The notes: generated from the letters alone by a model not told the origin. Positions 48,241 through 59,860 are shown, numbered from the stretch's first letter. The stretch is 64,000 bases of DNA from Hypericum androsaemum (GCA_963995505.1 OZ023192.1:8043001-8107000), one strand, 5' to 3'. Program-made: numbers and translations.

Positions 48241-49769
48241 TGATGAGTGTGGAAACACTCTATCATCTATGTATGTTTTAATGTCAATTTTCTATTATTT
48301 CTAGTATTTTTGTGTGTTATGTATCGTTGTATTGTTATATATCGTGCTTTGAATATTTTAGTGTAGTTCTTGTGATTTTCATTGCATTTTATTCGTGTTT
48401 ATTGATAGGAGACTTTGCGGAGATTCGAGGAGGATTTTGGTGCACCTTGGAGCATATCTTAGGCGATTGGATCAGCTGTGAAAAATGGTGCACAATCGCA
48501 ACCGCAACGACATTGGGCAGACTGACCTTGAGCGACTTAAATAAAGATAACTTTTGCATACGAAGTCCAATAGAGACAAATGAGGTGGTTCTAGGAAGAA
48601 GACATCCGTGGCTACAACTTTATCTCTAATGATCTTCTTCAAATTCGGAGTCCAAGAGGGTGAAAAATATGTCCAAAATAAAGTATTAAAACTGAGAACT
48701 TGCCTAGACGAAATGGGCCGAAATTCATGGCTCATTTCGGGCCATTCTGAGTTTGCCCATGAATTTTCATGGCTTGCACTCCACCACTTCATGGCTGGCA
48801 TTCCACCACCTAACTCACTAACTCCATTCCACTACTCCTCTCTGTTTTAGAAAAGGGGGGGGGGGGGGGGGGGCGCTCATCATTGTAGGTGTTGGTAGAG
48901 AAAAACTTGACCAACCATTGTAGTGAGTTTGGTGAGTAAGTGTAGAGAGAAATTGAGAGAGCTTAGAGAAGAGGCTTGTAGAGAAACTTGGAAGGAACGT
49001 GAAGAAGGAGCTAGGAGGGAGCTCTTGAAGACTCATTGAGCTTTCTTAAACTCTATCCTTATGTTCATGTTTTATTTACATTGTTCAATGGATAATTTGT
49101 GTGATTTGATAAATATGTGTGAGTAGTTGATTTGTGGGTTAGGTGCCTTGATGGCATCTACTTAGCCTATCATTTAGTGGGGTTAAAATGTTAAAGTTTG
49201 TGAACTAGTTAATGAGTTTAATGCTTAATCTTGCTTGATCACCTTGATTATGAACTCAATTAATTCTAATCGCCGGGAGGAGTTAGGATTAATGGACCAT
49301 TTAACTAGTTAACTAGTTGCCTATTGATGAGGGATCTCATTAGGTAGTTAGTTGTCTATAGGGTGATTGTTATAATTGGTAATTAGTTAGATTAGGTGGC
49401 TAATTAATCGTGGGAGCACAATTAGTTCAACTAAGCCTAATTAATGGTCGATTTAGACTAATTAGTCGCGGGAGCATTAATTAGTTGCTTCAGAAATACC
49501 CGGACCATAACACGAACTTAATAAACCCCATATACTATTTGGTTATCTAGGTGTCATTGGTACCAAGCGCACTCTTTCCTTTATTGTTTAAATCTTCTTC
49601 TAATTTAGTCATTGTAGTAACCAACTCGTATTTAGAATTGACAAATCAATTACTTGTAGTCCTAAACTAGTTGTCGAATCGTATTTGTGGCCTAGAACTT
49701 AGTCCTCGTGGGACGACAATCTCGTACTTACTCTTTATTACAAGAAGGGCGTAAAAACCCCTCCGAACA
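48241..49769 (+). repeat. Solo LTR of Athila type, target duplication GTCAG
   Basis: 1529 bp from TGATGAGTGTGGAAACACTC to CCCCTCCGAACA, flanked by GTCAG at 48236-48240 and 49770-49774. No internal region is attached, so this is a solo LTR left by LTR-LTR recombination. It splits the gypsy gag-protease frame (IKEDQRHPLT on one side, DRHKKLIRK on the other). Contains a run of 19 G at 48855-48873. Confidence 0.93.
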
Positions 49770-49774
49770 GTCAG

Positions 49775-50712
49775 CGGGTGCCTTTGGTCCTCCTTGATGT
49801 GTATGTCATCCTTTTCTTTGATTGTTTTAGAGGCTCTGAATTCCTTGACCTGGTCTTGAGTGAGGGATGTTAGGTGTCTCACCAATGGGCGAGCTAAGAG
49901 GGCATTTTGCTCCATTAACTTGGCTCTTTGTTCCACAAGTTATCTTTCGAGGTTGTTGATAACTTGCTTTCATTTCTTGACCTTTCTCTCAAGGCGACGT
50001 CTCTGTGTCTTTAGTTAAGACGTCTTTAATTGGTGGCTCAGGGGTAACCCTCTTGTCTCTATGCTAGTTGAAGACATACTGGCGTGGGTTGGACCTGTCT
50101 TGAAGGTCCACCTTGATACAAGGATGATTGATCCTCCATACTAGCCGCCTTGGTCTCATATTGCCTAAAAGGTACTCCTTGGGCCTCCTCACGCATAGAA
50201 GACTCTCGTACCTTTGGGTAATTGAAAGCCCCAACCGATAGGGGTCAATTGAGTAAATTTGTGGAGTCTAGAGTCTCGGCATTGCGGTAAGGTAAAAACC
50301 ATACCGGTTGCCCCAAAGTAGGCTGAGTGAAGGGCAATGACCCTATGTGTGATATTCCATCACTGAGATCGAGACCTCGAGACCATTACTGAAGTGCTTC
50401 ATCCATGTCATCATCAAATCGATTGAAGGTCGCCTGTAGGGTTTTGCTTGTGCATCTTATACTCTCTCTGATATGCCTCAAATCCTCTTCTTCATGCCTC
50501 ATAGCCTCTTTTTTATGCCTCATAGCCTCTTTTTTATGCCTCATAAATTGATCTACCCGACCCAGAATGTCATCCCATACCAAGCAAGTCGAGAGTTGGT
50601 AAGATAGCTCATTGAGGGGAGCAGTATTAGATGAGTCCCTTCCCGCATCTAGCTGGAAAGCAGAAGGTGTCGGATCTTTAAAAGGAGTCAGAGCAACAAA
50701 ATAATTGGTCAT
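49775..50712 (-). pseudogene. gag remnant of the gypsy element
   Basis: Minus frame 50712-50386 starts MTNYFVALTPFKDPTPSAFQ and contains a repeated basic heptad-like unit (RHKKEAM, three times), suggesting a coiled coil. Frame 49936-49667 adds EQRAKLMEQNALLARPLVRH and TQDQVKEF. Several stops separate them. The position just after the PBS supports gag. Confidence 0.6.
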
Positions 50713-50757
50713 CTTAGTCAGGTAAGGGTTAGAATGCCTTGTCAGATGCCCTCTTTA

Positions 50758-50777
50758 GTCCCACCGAGTGTGCCAAA
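50758..50777 (-). other. Primer-binding site of the gypsy element
   Basis: On the minus strand TTTGGCACACTCGGTGGGAC, six bases after the LTR edge. It resembles the TTTGGCRCRC..GGTGGGAC sites of plant gypsy elements; the tRNA is not assigned. Confidence 0.55.
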
Positions 50778-50781
50778 AATA

Positions 50782-51856
50782 TGTTGTGGGTATTGAGGTA
50801 CAAAAATATCTAAGAAATAAAAGAGGATGGAAGTTTAATTAGCCATCATTTTGGTTGAGTACAGATTTTATGTTTAATAAAGATGTGTAAATCCCTTCGA
50901 AAGTGCTAGATACCCGAAGCCCGCACTCGGGGTCCCTGCATCGGGTAGTCGCGTACCATGTCATGGTCACTTTCCCTCAAGGTTTCCCATGTCATAGTCA
51001 TTTTTCCTCAAGGTGGCCCATGGCGTGGTCACTTCGTGCATGGCATGGTCACTTCGTGCATAGCATGGTCACTCGGTCCACAGCGTGGTCTCTTGGTGTA
51101 TGGCTTGATCACTTGGTGCATGTCATGATCGCTTTGCCTCGAGAAGGCACACGTCATGGTCATTTTGCTTAGAGGAGGCGCATGCGCCTTCTTGCTTTTT
51201 TTCGAAAAGGTGAGTTTGGATGCTTTGGATGCTTTGTTTGGAGAAGGTGTCCGGGATGCACCTATTGACCTACAGACGAGATTGTGCAAGGATGGATACA
51301 CTTGGGCTTTAGTCGGTTGGTTTGTTCTCGGCCCACCAAGTATGCAAGGATAGAGACTTGGGTCGGTGCATGATACAATTTAGGATTTCTGGTACCATGA
51401 GCCGGGTTTTCCTAAGCAAGGTAGCAAGTTGTGTTTCTCCTAAGTTGGACTGAATCTTACCATTTTAGGTCATAATTTGGGGATGTTCCTATTTGACCGG
51501 GGTTGCTTGCCTGACACGGGCAAGGCATTCCTATTGGGGGTCGGATCTCTTTATTTTGGAAAGTCGGTCTAGATTTTTCTATTCTAGGCCAGGTTAAGTT
51601 AGAAATGGCCTAATGGGAGTTTTTCCTCTTTTTGAAGATCGAGGCTAGGTCAAGGCATTCTATATAAAGAGAGCTCGGGCATGGGAGCAAGACACCACAA
51701 ATCAACTCAACAATAATTGTTACTCTTTATCGTTCTTCCCTTAGCATAGCCATAGTCTAGCACTTTTTTCCCCTCTTTGTTAGGCCGACCCTGAGACGAC
51801 CACTCCAGATTCGTCTCGGGAAGTCTTTCGTGCTTGTACCCCTTTTACCTGCAACA
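50782..51856 (+). repeat. Inverted extra LTR between 5' LTR and PBS
   Basis: Starts TGTTGTGGGTATTGAGG, has TATATAAAGAGAGC at 51661, and ends TTTTACCTGCAACA. It is in the opposite orientation to the outer LTRs. A 24-bp-like tandem repeat (CATGGTCACTTCGTG) occupies 50950-51170. Its end abuts the 5' LTR tail to tail: TTTTACCT (plus) and AGGTAAAA form an inverted repeat across the joint at 51843-51865. Confidence 0.82.
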
Positions 51857-52953
51857 GTAGGTAAAATTTAGTAGAACGTCAAAATGGACTTGAGAATGGG
51901 TCCGGAGTAGTCGTCCCTAGAGCGATTCAAACGAAATTAAAAGAGAGAAGAAATATGTGGGCAGGGGAGAGAAGATATAGATTGGAATTGGTAGAGGAGA
52001 AAAGAATTGATGGAGGAGCAAGAATTTTATTGAGAATAAAGGGGAGAAGGGGAAGGAAAAAATATAAAAGATAAAAGCTATGAAGCTAAATGACTTTGTA
52101 GGTTTTTTGAGTGGTGTCGTGGTGGTGCTTCTCCTATACCTAAGCTCTCATTATATATAAAAAATAACCCCTGCCCAATACAAGACAACCCTAGGCCGTG
52201 TTCAATATAGGAAAATCTTACATAGCCCCAGCCTAATAAGGTCAAAACCTAAACTCAATTTGACCTCTTTCCGAGCCAAATTTGGACATAACGCAAAATA
52301 CATTTATGTAGATCTATGTCTTACTTTCTGTAGCTTTTCGAATAGCATCAATCTGATAGTTGAACAGAAAGCTACAGTTATTTTACCAAAATAGGATCAG
52401 CACAAAACTGCGGATTAAAAGTTACAGCCATTTTATCAACTAGGCGTAGGGTGCACCATCTTCCACCATCTAAGCCCAGGGGGTGTGCTTCCATCTAAGC
52501 CCAGTGGGTGCGCCTACCTCTTTGGAGGTGCATGGGTGCACCTGCCTCCTTTTCGAGTGAAAGGTATGACGTCCCAAGTGGAGATGTCCCAAGTTGAGAC
52601 TCAAGGCGAGACTCTAATCGAGACCTAGTGCGAGACATCCCAAGTCGAGACTCAAGGCGGGATGTCCCAAGGCCCAAGGCGAGATGTCCCAATGAGAGAC
52701 CCAAGGTGAGATATCCCAAGGGGAGACCCAAGTTGAGATATCCCAAGGCGAGACGACCAAGGTGATATGTCTGAGGGAGGTGAGATGACCTATGTGAGAT
52801 GTCCCAGGGAGGTGAGACAATCAAGGTAAGATGCCCCAGGGCAAGGACATCCAAGGTGAGATGTTATAGGGAGGTGAGACAGCCAAGGTGAGATGTCACA
52901 GGACAAGGACAACCAAAAATATCTCAATGCCTTGATATTTTTGTACCTCAACA
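51857..52953 (-). repeat. 5' LTR of the gypsy element
   Basis: On minus it starts TGTTGAGGTACAAAAATATC and ends near TTTTACCTAC. It contains a long minisatellite in U3 (52560-52900), with about 20-bp units built on GAGATGTCCCAAGG and GACTCAAGGC, longer than in the 3' LTR. The 119-codon frame here translates the repeat only. Confidence 0.8.
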
Positions 52954-52958
52954 AATTG

Positions 52959-54367
52959 ATGATGAGCTCACGCGAGATATAACTGATATGACATTGAGCA
53001 GAAAGATTGATGATATCCCATTGCTTAATATGTTTGTGTTCCAGAAGCATCTACGACATAAATGACTTATAAAAAGGTACGTATCAACTAATTTAGCTAG
53101 TCAGAATTAAGATTCGGGAAGATAGTTCAAAAGGCAATTAGGATGTTTCTTAGGAATACAAACAAACAAGCATGGAGATCATCTAAAGGAAGTTTGAGCC
53201 AATAATTTCAACAATCTGAGCAAGTTTTAACCAACTACTTTGAACTAACGTATCAATTTTGCGTTTTGGCAGTTTTATAACAAATGAAACCCATAGTGAA
53301 ATCACTCGTGGAAGGACTTAAAAATCGCATTGTGAATCTGTCGGTATCATCGTTTTGATTGTTTTGTGATTCTTTTTTTGGTTTGCTGTATTTGTCGGTT
53401 TGGTGTATACACCCCTAACAAAAATACATATACATTAAAAAAATTTATCTATATTCAAGTTACAAAAAAAATTAATAATTGTAGTTATTTCTTTTTCTAT
53501 ATTCAAATCACCAAAAAATTTGGCATCTAGCTTATTCAAATGCTAGACTAAATTGAGATATTTTTGTTACAACAATAAAGCTATTATGAAAAAGTGCATT
53601 TTACTGCCATATGGTATCAACGACTTCGAGTTGAAGACCTGTGATTTAAAATTTAAAACTTAGTCCCGGTAGTTTCTAAAAATTATCTGACATAGTCCTC
53701 GACAGCTAACCGGGCTAAAAAAACCACGTGTCTTGCCACACAAAGTGAGATGACGTTGTTTGGCCTATTATGTGGCATCTGACTAAGTAAGTTGTCGATT
53801 ACGTGTTAGAGTGGATAAATTATCAAATCAATCGCAACTATTCTTACATAATTTTCAACCTTTCATCATCACTCCACTTCTCTAACCTCTCTCTCCCCAC
53901 TCCCACCCTCCTTTTTTTCTTCCTCCTCCCCCTCTCCTCCTTCACCACCTCCAACCTCCTCTCCCTTTTTTGGCTTTTGGAATTCGGCAACCTCTTAGAA
54001 CATTTCAAGCAAAACTCATCCATATAAATTGGAGAAAAGACACCCATATATAAATTTTGATTTATTACAAGATGGCCCAATAATCTGGAACCATCGTTCT
54101 CTTTACCTTTTCCTACTATAAACAGTTTCTCTTTCACTAGGAACCCTGATTTTCTTTTTTTGAAAAATAACCAAACTAATTAAGCTCCCATAATTATCTC
54201 TTCCCTAACCATGACCTCGATTCTTAATCATTTTCCACCATCGGCATTAATCCCTCTGGCCGTCGCCTGTGCCATCTTCTCCTGCAGCGCCCTTGCATCC
54301 TTGCTCCTATAATTGAAAAGTCAGCCCAATGAAAACTCTGAGAAAATGAAAAGAAGTAATTTTGTTG
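52959..54367. other. Intergenic stretch; possible hAT end
   Basis: Mostly AT-rich; 53860-53970 is a CT-rich block. TTGTCGGTTTGGTGTATACA followed by CACCCCTAAC at 53394-53424 looks like a hAT-type element end, but the partner end was not found. Both frames over the CT-rich block look compositional. Confidence 0.4.
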
Positions 54368-54919
54368 CGTTCCCCTTCAACTTATCAATCAAATCTTCAT
54401 CACCTTTTGTGGCATCTTTGATTATACCAAGGTTCTTTATTTCAACTCAATCAGGGGATCGCGGTCTTCATACCAAGGTTCTTGTTTGGTTGTAAATATT
54501 GGGTCGAGATCTTCTATTACGAACTAATCTAGAACGATCTGAGATTTTAATGCTTTGTGATTGGGTCTTGTCACATTGTTAACGAGGTTCTTATCAACAC
54601 TTGGTTCCCATAATTGTTTAAACACATCACTTTGATTTTAATGTATTCTCCTTCGACTTATCAAACAGATCTTCATCAGTGTTTATGACGTCTTTTACAT
54701 GTTGATATTCTTTGTTTCAACTCAAGTAGCAGGTTGCGGTCTTCATAACAAGGTTCTTACTTAGTTTTTAAATAGCAAGTTGAGATGTTCCATCGCAGAA
54801 TAATTTAAAATAATCTGGGATTCAATGCTTCGTGGACGAGTTCTGTCACATTGTTGGTAGGGTTTGTATCATTTGGTATCATAACTTTATGGCAGAGTCT
54901 CAAAAAATAAGGATTTTAA
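54368..54919. repeat. Tandem duplication of a ~276-bp unit
   Basis: Two head-to-tail units (about 54368-54643 and 54644-54919) share CTTCRACTTATCAA, CAGATCTTCATCA, GCGGTCTTCATAMCAAGGTTC, AATCTRGGATT/AATGCTT and GTCACATTGTT at a constant offset. They are well diverged, so the duplication is old. No coding potential. Confidence 0.8.
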
Positions 54920-55777
54920 TGTGCATAACTTTTGGAAATCTCTCATGGGTTTAATCCCAAAAATTGTCCTAATGGCTTGATTAAGAATGGACATTTATTA
55001 ATACTTTACAATTTTTGTGCACTTCACTTTTTGGCAAAAAATGGTCACAACAAGGCTCAAATTCGTGATTTTCTTGTCTTGTATTATGTGAAGACACATT
55101 TGAAATTTAACACAATATCGGTCATCTTTGATATTTTTCATCGAACAACTAAAAGAACACCGAAGAGTTTACCTCTTGGGCACATAATCACTACTCTGGC
55201 TTTGTTCTTTCGCAGGGTTAATGCAGAAACTATCGAGTCATTAAAGCAAATAATTATATTCTTGACATTGGATGGTATGCAAAAATCTGAGGTTATGAAC
55301 AGACAAGTTCCAATGTTTCTAGACCCAAAGGACAGATAATGTTGGAAATTGCTCATCGAAAAAGAGGGGATTACATATGAAGAGGAAGGGCAGTCTAATG
55401 ATCAGGAAGATAATCATGGCAGGAGTGAAGATGGAGGACCATCTAGTCCAGGAGAATCTGATACCAATCGTTGGATCAAGATTTTGGAGATGATGAATGC
55501 CCATAACCATACACTCTGGCCCGTATGGATACAATAGATTCTCGAAACATGAGAATGGATCGAAAATTACATCATCAAGGGTACTACATTCGGCAGTTGG
55601 TTGAACGCTCAGGATACAACATCTCTTAATGATTGTTGAATGATAGTGTGAGATTGCCCAAGTTCTACTTGTGTTGTTTTTGTTTTTGATGTATTTTTAG
55701 TGATTATTTTTTGTCGACTTGTGCGTCACCGTGTTTGAGTTTTGCTTGAGATAAGTAATAATTTAAGTGTGGGGGTG
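54920..55777 (+). pseudogene. Athila ORF3 C-terminal half and 3' leader
   Basis: Frame 54932-55339 carries FLAKNGHNKAQIRDFLVLYY, KTHLKFNTISVIFDIFHRTT, KRTPKSLPLGHIITTLA and LDPKDR. After a TAA come CWKLLIEKEGITYEEEGQ, ILEMMNAHNHTL and, after a frame break, MDRKLHHQGYYIRQLVERSG. The last part matches the C-terminus of the ORF3 remnant at 20.8 kb. The 3' leader ends in the polypurine tract AAGTGTGGGGGTG (55765-55777) right at the LTR. It may be the missing 3' half of the copy that breaks off at 44535. Confidence 0.72.
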
Positions 55778-56913
55778 TGATGAGTGTGAAAATACTCATA
55801 TTTTGTGTATTATTTAGAGTTTATGTTCGATTGTTTCAAGTATTTTTCTTCGATATATATTGATGTGGTGTCTTATATCGTGCATATTTTTATTTTAGTA
55901 TCATCATGTTATTTATTGTGTTTCTTTCGTGTTTGAAGTTGGGAGACTTTATTGAGACGAGAAGGAACATGTTGATGCACCTTGGGACGCATCGCATGTG
56001 ATTGGATTAGTCGGAAGGGATGGAGCTTTATCGAGACTTTGAAGACGGTTTGGACGAGACTGACCTTGAGGGACTAAAATGAAGATAAGTAGCTCATCCG
56101 AAGTCCGATGGAGTCAAATGAAGCAGTTTTAAAAAGAAGACATCTGCGGCTACAACTTTGTCTCTATGGTTGTCTTTAATTTTGGAGTCCAAGAGAGTGA
56201 AAAGTGAGTCCAAAGTCAAGCTTCGAATCTATCAACTAGCTAGACGAAATGGGCCAAATTTCAAGGGCCCATTTTGGCTTTGTCCAATGCTTTTAATTGA
56301 TGTAATATTAAGGGTAGAATAGTCATTTTAAATATGGGAAATTTTGTATAAAAGTCTTCTTTGGCTTTCTTTGGAAACAACCTTGGATATTTTGCAAAAT
56401 TTCCTTACCAACTCTCACCTTCTCTCTTTTGGAGAATTCTTCTTCTCTCCATTGTAGAAGTTTGTAAAGAACTTGAAGGAGGAGCACTTTAGGGAGCTTT
56501 TGAAGAGTACTAATTGGTAACTAGTTAGATTAGGAAGTTAATTAGTCCTGGGAGTACTAATTAGTTTGACTAAGCCTAATTAAGGATCAATTTAGTCCAA
56601 TTAATGGCAAGAGCATTAATTTGTTACTATAGAAAAAGTCAGACCAAAACATGATATTGATAAATCCCTAAGCTAATTGGTTAATTTGGTTGTCAATAGT
56701 ATCAAGCCCACTCTTTCTGTAATGGTTAAAATCATCATCCAGTTTAGTCTTAGTTAATTAGAAGTACCAACTTGTATTTAGAATTGACAAATCCATAATA
56801 ATTAGTCCTAGACTAGTGGTCAAGTTGTATTTATAGACTAACACTTAATCTTTGTGGGACGACAATCCCGTACTTACACTTTATTGCAAGAGGACTAAAA
56901 ATCCTTCCTTTCA
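55778..56913 (+). repeat. Athila-type 3' LTR
   Basis: 1136 bp, TGATGAGTGTGAAAATACTC to ATCCTTCCTTTCA, directly after the polypurine tract. It is shorter than the 1580-bp LTRs because of internal deletions (around 56510). The flank ACATC does not match the flank of the 37699 fragment. Confidence 0.88.
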
Positions 56914-58480
56914 ACATCCAAGGCCGACACACACATAACCTTAAGAAGGAGGGGAAGCCCACGGTCATCCCCCGCCATTTCTTTGGGTCAAAAATAAGCT
57001 CGTGATGTTTCGCCCCGTGCGATACATCATTTCGAAGCAGATCAACACCAACAGTGGAAGTAGATCATCTCAACTGATATCTTAATCCTCTCAATCGTCT
57101 TCATAAGCTCTAGTTTCTACAAATTGGCTTGGACGGTGAGCTTCTCTTAGAGGAAAGAGGTCGTTACATGAGGAATTATTCTTGAAGTAGAGGAACAATA
57201 AATGTTCACATATTCTCTGAGATTTCGCTTGAGGGATCTCCCAAGAAGGGGTACCTAATGAGGATAAGGACAGAAGACTCATCCCACAGAGCACAGAGCT
57301 CGTGCGCAATTCTCTGGCAAAGTGCATGCATAAGATCGCCAGGGCTGTGGATGCAAGAAGGGAGAGAATGGATTGAGTGCTGACATCCTGACGACAAAAA
57401 ACCCAGCTAATGAAGCTATGGATGGAGTCGTGTTGGCTTACAAATTCAACACCATTTATAAACACCCGAGTATCCTCTCCGGGTTCACCCTTACTTTGGT
57501 GTCTAACTCAGAGCCAATATGTTACTTTTCTTGCCCAAACCAACCACGCTCTTAGGTATTTGTTTACTAAGGTGACCTACAGTCGGTTATTTCAACTTTG
57601 CCTCTCTTTTTTGAATTCGGAAGATGAAATGTACCTTGTACTATGATGATAAGAATGAGAAGTGTAAGAGGTTTTAGGTAAATAGGCTTGGGTATAAAAA
57701 AGGGTAGAAACACATGTGAGGGTATTATTGACATCTCATATCAATTCTATTGATTATACTCTTTCTCTCTCAATTCTCTTTCTCGTTTCTCCCTATCTCT
57801 TCTACCTCTTTCCCTTTTTCTCCCAATTTCCCCAATTTCTATCAATCTTGAACCCTAATTCCAATCGAGTTTGTAACAGAAGAATTGTATGTGGAAATTT
57901 AGCATCTGATCCAAAGGTCTTACCCATGGATTGGCGTCTAAAGTATGAGTGCCTTGTGGAAATTTTTGCCTGATATGTCATTTGTCGTGTAATGATGTGC
58001 CATTGCAAAGATAACAACACATCCGGCAAAAATATGATGCGTCGTCATTTTTGTCCAATGTGCCCTTATCAGATTGGTGTTGCTTACCCTAACAGAAAAA
58101 TTTGTTGCGATGTCGTTTTGGTCGAAGGAGGAGAACATGAGTCGAGATATTTTGAATAAGTGAGTTTTGAATGAAAAAAGGGATTGTTATGAAATTTACC
58201 TTCAAGACAACTCAACATCTATATAGTAAGTAATTTGTTTACGTGACGTGCCATGTAAGCACATAAATGGCATAGTTTTGATGACTCATCACGAATAGCT
58301 GCCCAAGTCATTATTGTTATGCCTGAAAAATTATCGATACCTTTTTGATATATTTTAAACCAGATGTCTATTTATATTAAACTGTCAAACCACAAACTAC
58401 TAAAATATACTTTTCCCTTACTAAAAAAACTTTTGAAGGCAAAAACTGCCAAACCTAAAAAAACTCACCCTTAATTTTAG
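56914..58480. other. Unassigned region, possible gene fragment 57.1-57.6 kb
   Basis: 57090-57650 has above-average coding-like composition on both strands (minus 57465-57091, plus 57373-57555 and 57410-57646), but no frame shows a known motif and stops break each. 57750-57850 is CT-rich, leader-like sequence. Nothing is supported as a gene. Confidence 0.35.
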
Positions 58481-58745
58481 GGGATTAGATTTGGTCCTGG
58501 ATGTGTAAAGTGAGTCAGGACCAACCTAGATAAAAGAGGAGCCATTAGATTAGATTTTAAAATCATTTGTAAGATCTGATGGCCAATATTAAAATGGATA
58601 TTTTTGTACTTTTAACATCCATTTTCTCCTTTCTCTTTCCTGCCTCTCATTTCAACATAGGACTTTTGGAGGTGACCACTTCCAGCCTCACTCCTCCCTC
58701 CTCTCTCTCTCTCTCTCTCTCCCGTCTCCATCATCTATAACCTCG

Positions 58746-59120
58746 ATGACTTCAACAATCACGCCTTCCAGCGATGGTGGTGGAGTTGGAAGTCTAGGCA
58801 TCGATCTCGAGTTATCCCCGCTGTGGCCGTCGTCTTTAAGCTCCGGACGTCATCGATGTCGAGCTCCTAAGGAGGAAGACGAGGTGTCGGACCCCTCGTT
58901 GATGGTGACTTCTCGCCGTGACTGCTGCGATTCATCTTCTCGTCACGGTTGTCGGATTGAACTTGTTCGCCATTGGGGAAGAGGACGTCTGGGTCCTGTT
59001 CAAAAGCGAAGAGGATTATCGGCTATATTTTTTTGTTTTTTTTTTACTTTTATGTCGAATGGTGTGTCTGTTGATGTAACTTTTTTTGTATATCTTCTGT
59101 TCTCGTGCAAGATTGGATGA
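58746..59120 (+). other. GC-rich frame in copy 3, unrecognised
   Basis: 124-codon frame beginning MTSTITPSSDGGGVGSLG, Arg/Ser-rich, ending in hydrophobic residues where the sequence becomes T-rich. It lies after a (CT)n tract as a 5' exon might. No family recognised. It is probably captured or chance coding in the element core. Confidence 0.35.
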
Positions 59121-59164
59121 TGGGTGTAAATATTTTTTTTGTTCTTTTATGTTCAAATAATTTT

Positions 59165-59855
59165 TACTGTTACGATAACATGGTTTGTTATGTCACGATA
59201 AAAATGTTTGTTCAGTCATGATCAAATGGTTTACACTGGTATGATAAGATGGTTTGTTCTGTCATGATCAAATGGTTTGTACTAGTATGATAAAAATGTT
59301 TGTTCTATCATGATCAAATGGTTTGCATTGGTATGATAAAATAGTTTGGTCATTTGTGTTCGAATGGTGCACACTGTTACGATAAAATAGTTTGTTATGT
59401 CATAATAAAATGTCTGTTCTATTAGTATCAAATAATTTGCACTGGGTAAACTATTTAATTTAACCGGGTAAACTATTTAATTTAACCGGGTAAATTATTT
59501 GATATAACCGGGCTAAACTATTTAATTTAATTGGGTAAACCATTTATTATAAGGGGTATACTATTTGATATAATCAGGGTAAATCATTTGATATAACCGG
59601 GTATGCCATTTGAACATATGTTCGATTAAATTCATCTAAAAAAATCACAATTAATATTATCAAATTAATTATTGAACACGACATACCATTTAATTTAATT
59701 GGGTAAACCATTTATTATAAGGGGTAAACTATTTGATATAATCAGGATGATTACATAACGGGGTAAACCATTTGATATAACGGGGTAAACTATTTGATAT
59801 AAGCGGGTAAACTATTTAATATAATTGGATAAACCATTTGATTAAAACAACAAAA
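59165..59855. repeat. Two minisatellites in copy 3
   Basis: 59190-59460 repeats a 45-50 bp unit (ATGGTTTGTTCTGTCATGAT, then CAAATGGTTTGTACTAGTATGA). 59450-59855 repeats a 22-23 bp unit (TAAACTATTTGATATAACCGGG type). The two units share the ATGGTTTG/AAACCATTT theme, so one may derive from the other. Sequence differs from the CCAATATCAC repeats of copies 1 and 2, but period and position agree. Confidence 0.8.
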
Positions 59856-59860
59856 TTACA

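Larger units (their letters stand above)
46186..52953 (-). mobile_element. gypsy element (Tat-like protease) with an extra inverted LTR
   Basis: On the minus strand: 5' LTR (52953-about 51857), an inverted LTR (51856-50782), PBS (50777-50758), gag (50712-49775), solo-LTR insertion (48241-49769), protease segment (48235-47430), 3' LTR (about 47376-46186). RT, RNase H and integrase are absent. The same 5 bases AATTG lie at 46183-46187 and 52954-52958, a candidate target duplication, although on the left it overlaps the eroded LTR start. The LTRs carry TATA boxes (TATATAA) in the minus orientation for the outer two and plus for the inner one. Confidence 0.7.
58481..59860. mobile_element. Hairpin/minisatellite DNA element, copy 3
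   Basis: Opposite orientation to copies 1 and 2. It begins GGATTAGATTTGGTCC with a terminal hairpin (TTGGTCCTG ... CAGGACCAA, 58490-58524), then the subterminal text ATTAGATTAGATTTTAAAAT and GATCTGATGGCCAAT shared with 15.8 and 30.4 kb. A GC-rich core (58.68-59.13 kb) and tandem repeats (59.17-59.85 kb) follow, the same order as the other copies. The far end was not identified. Confidence 0.55.

Noticed and set aside
57091..57465. 124-codon minus frame as a host gene
   Set aside because: Competing frames on the plus strand look equally good, no family is recognised, and no promoter or splice pattern is visible.
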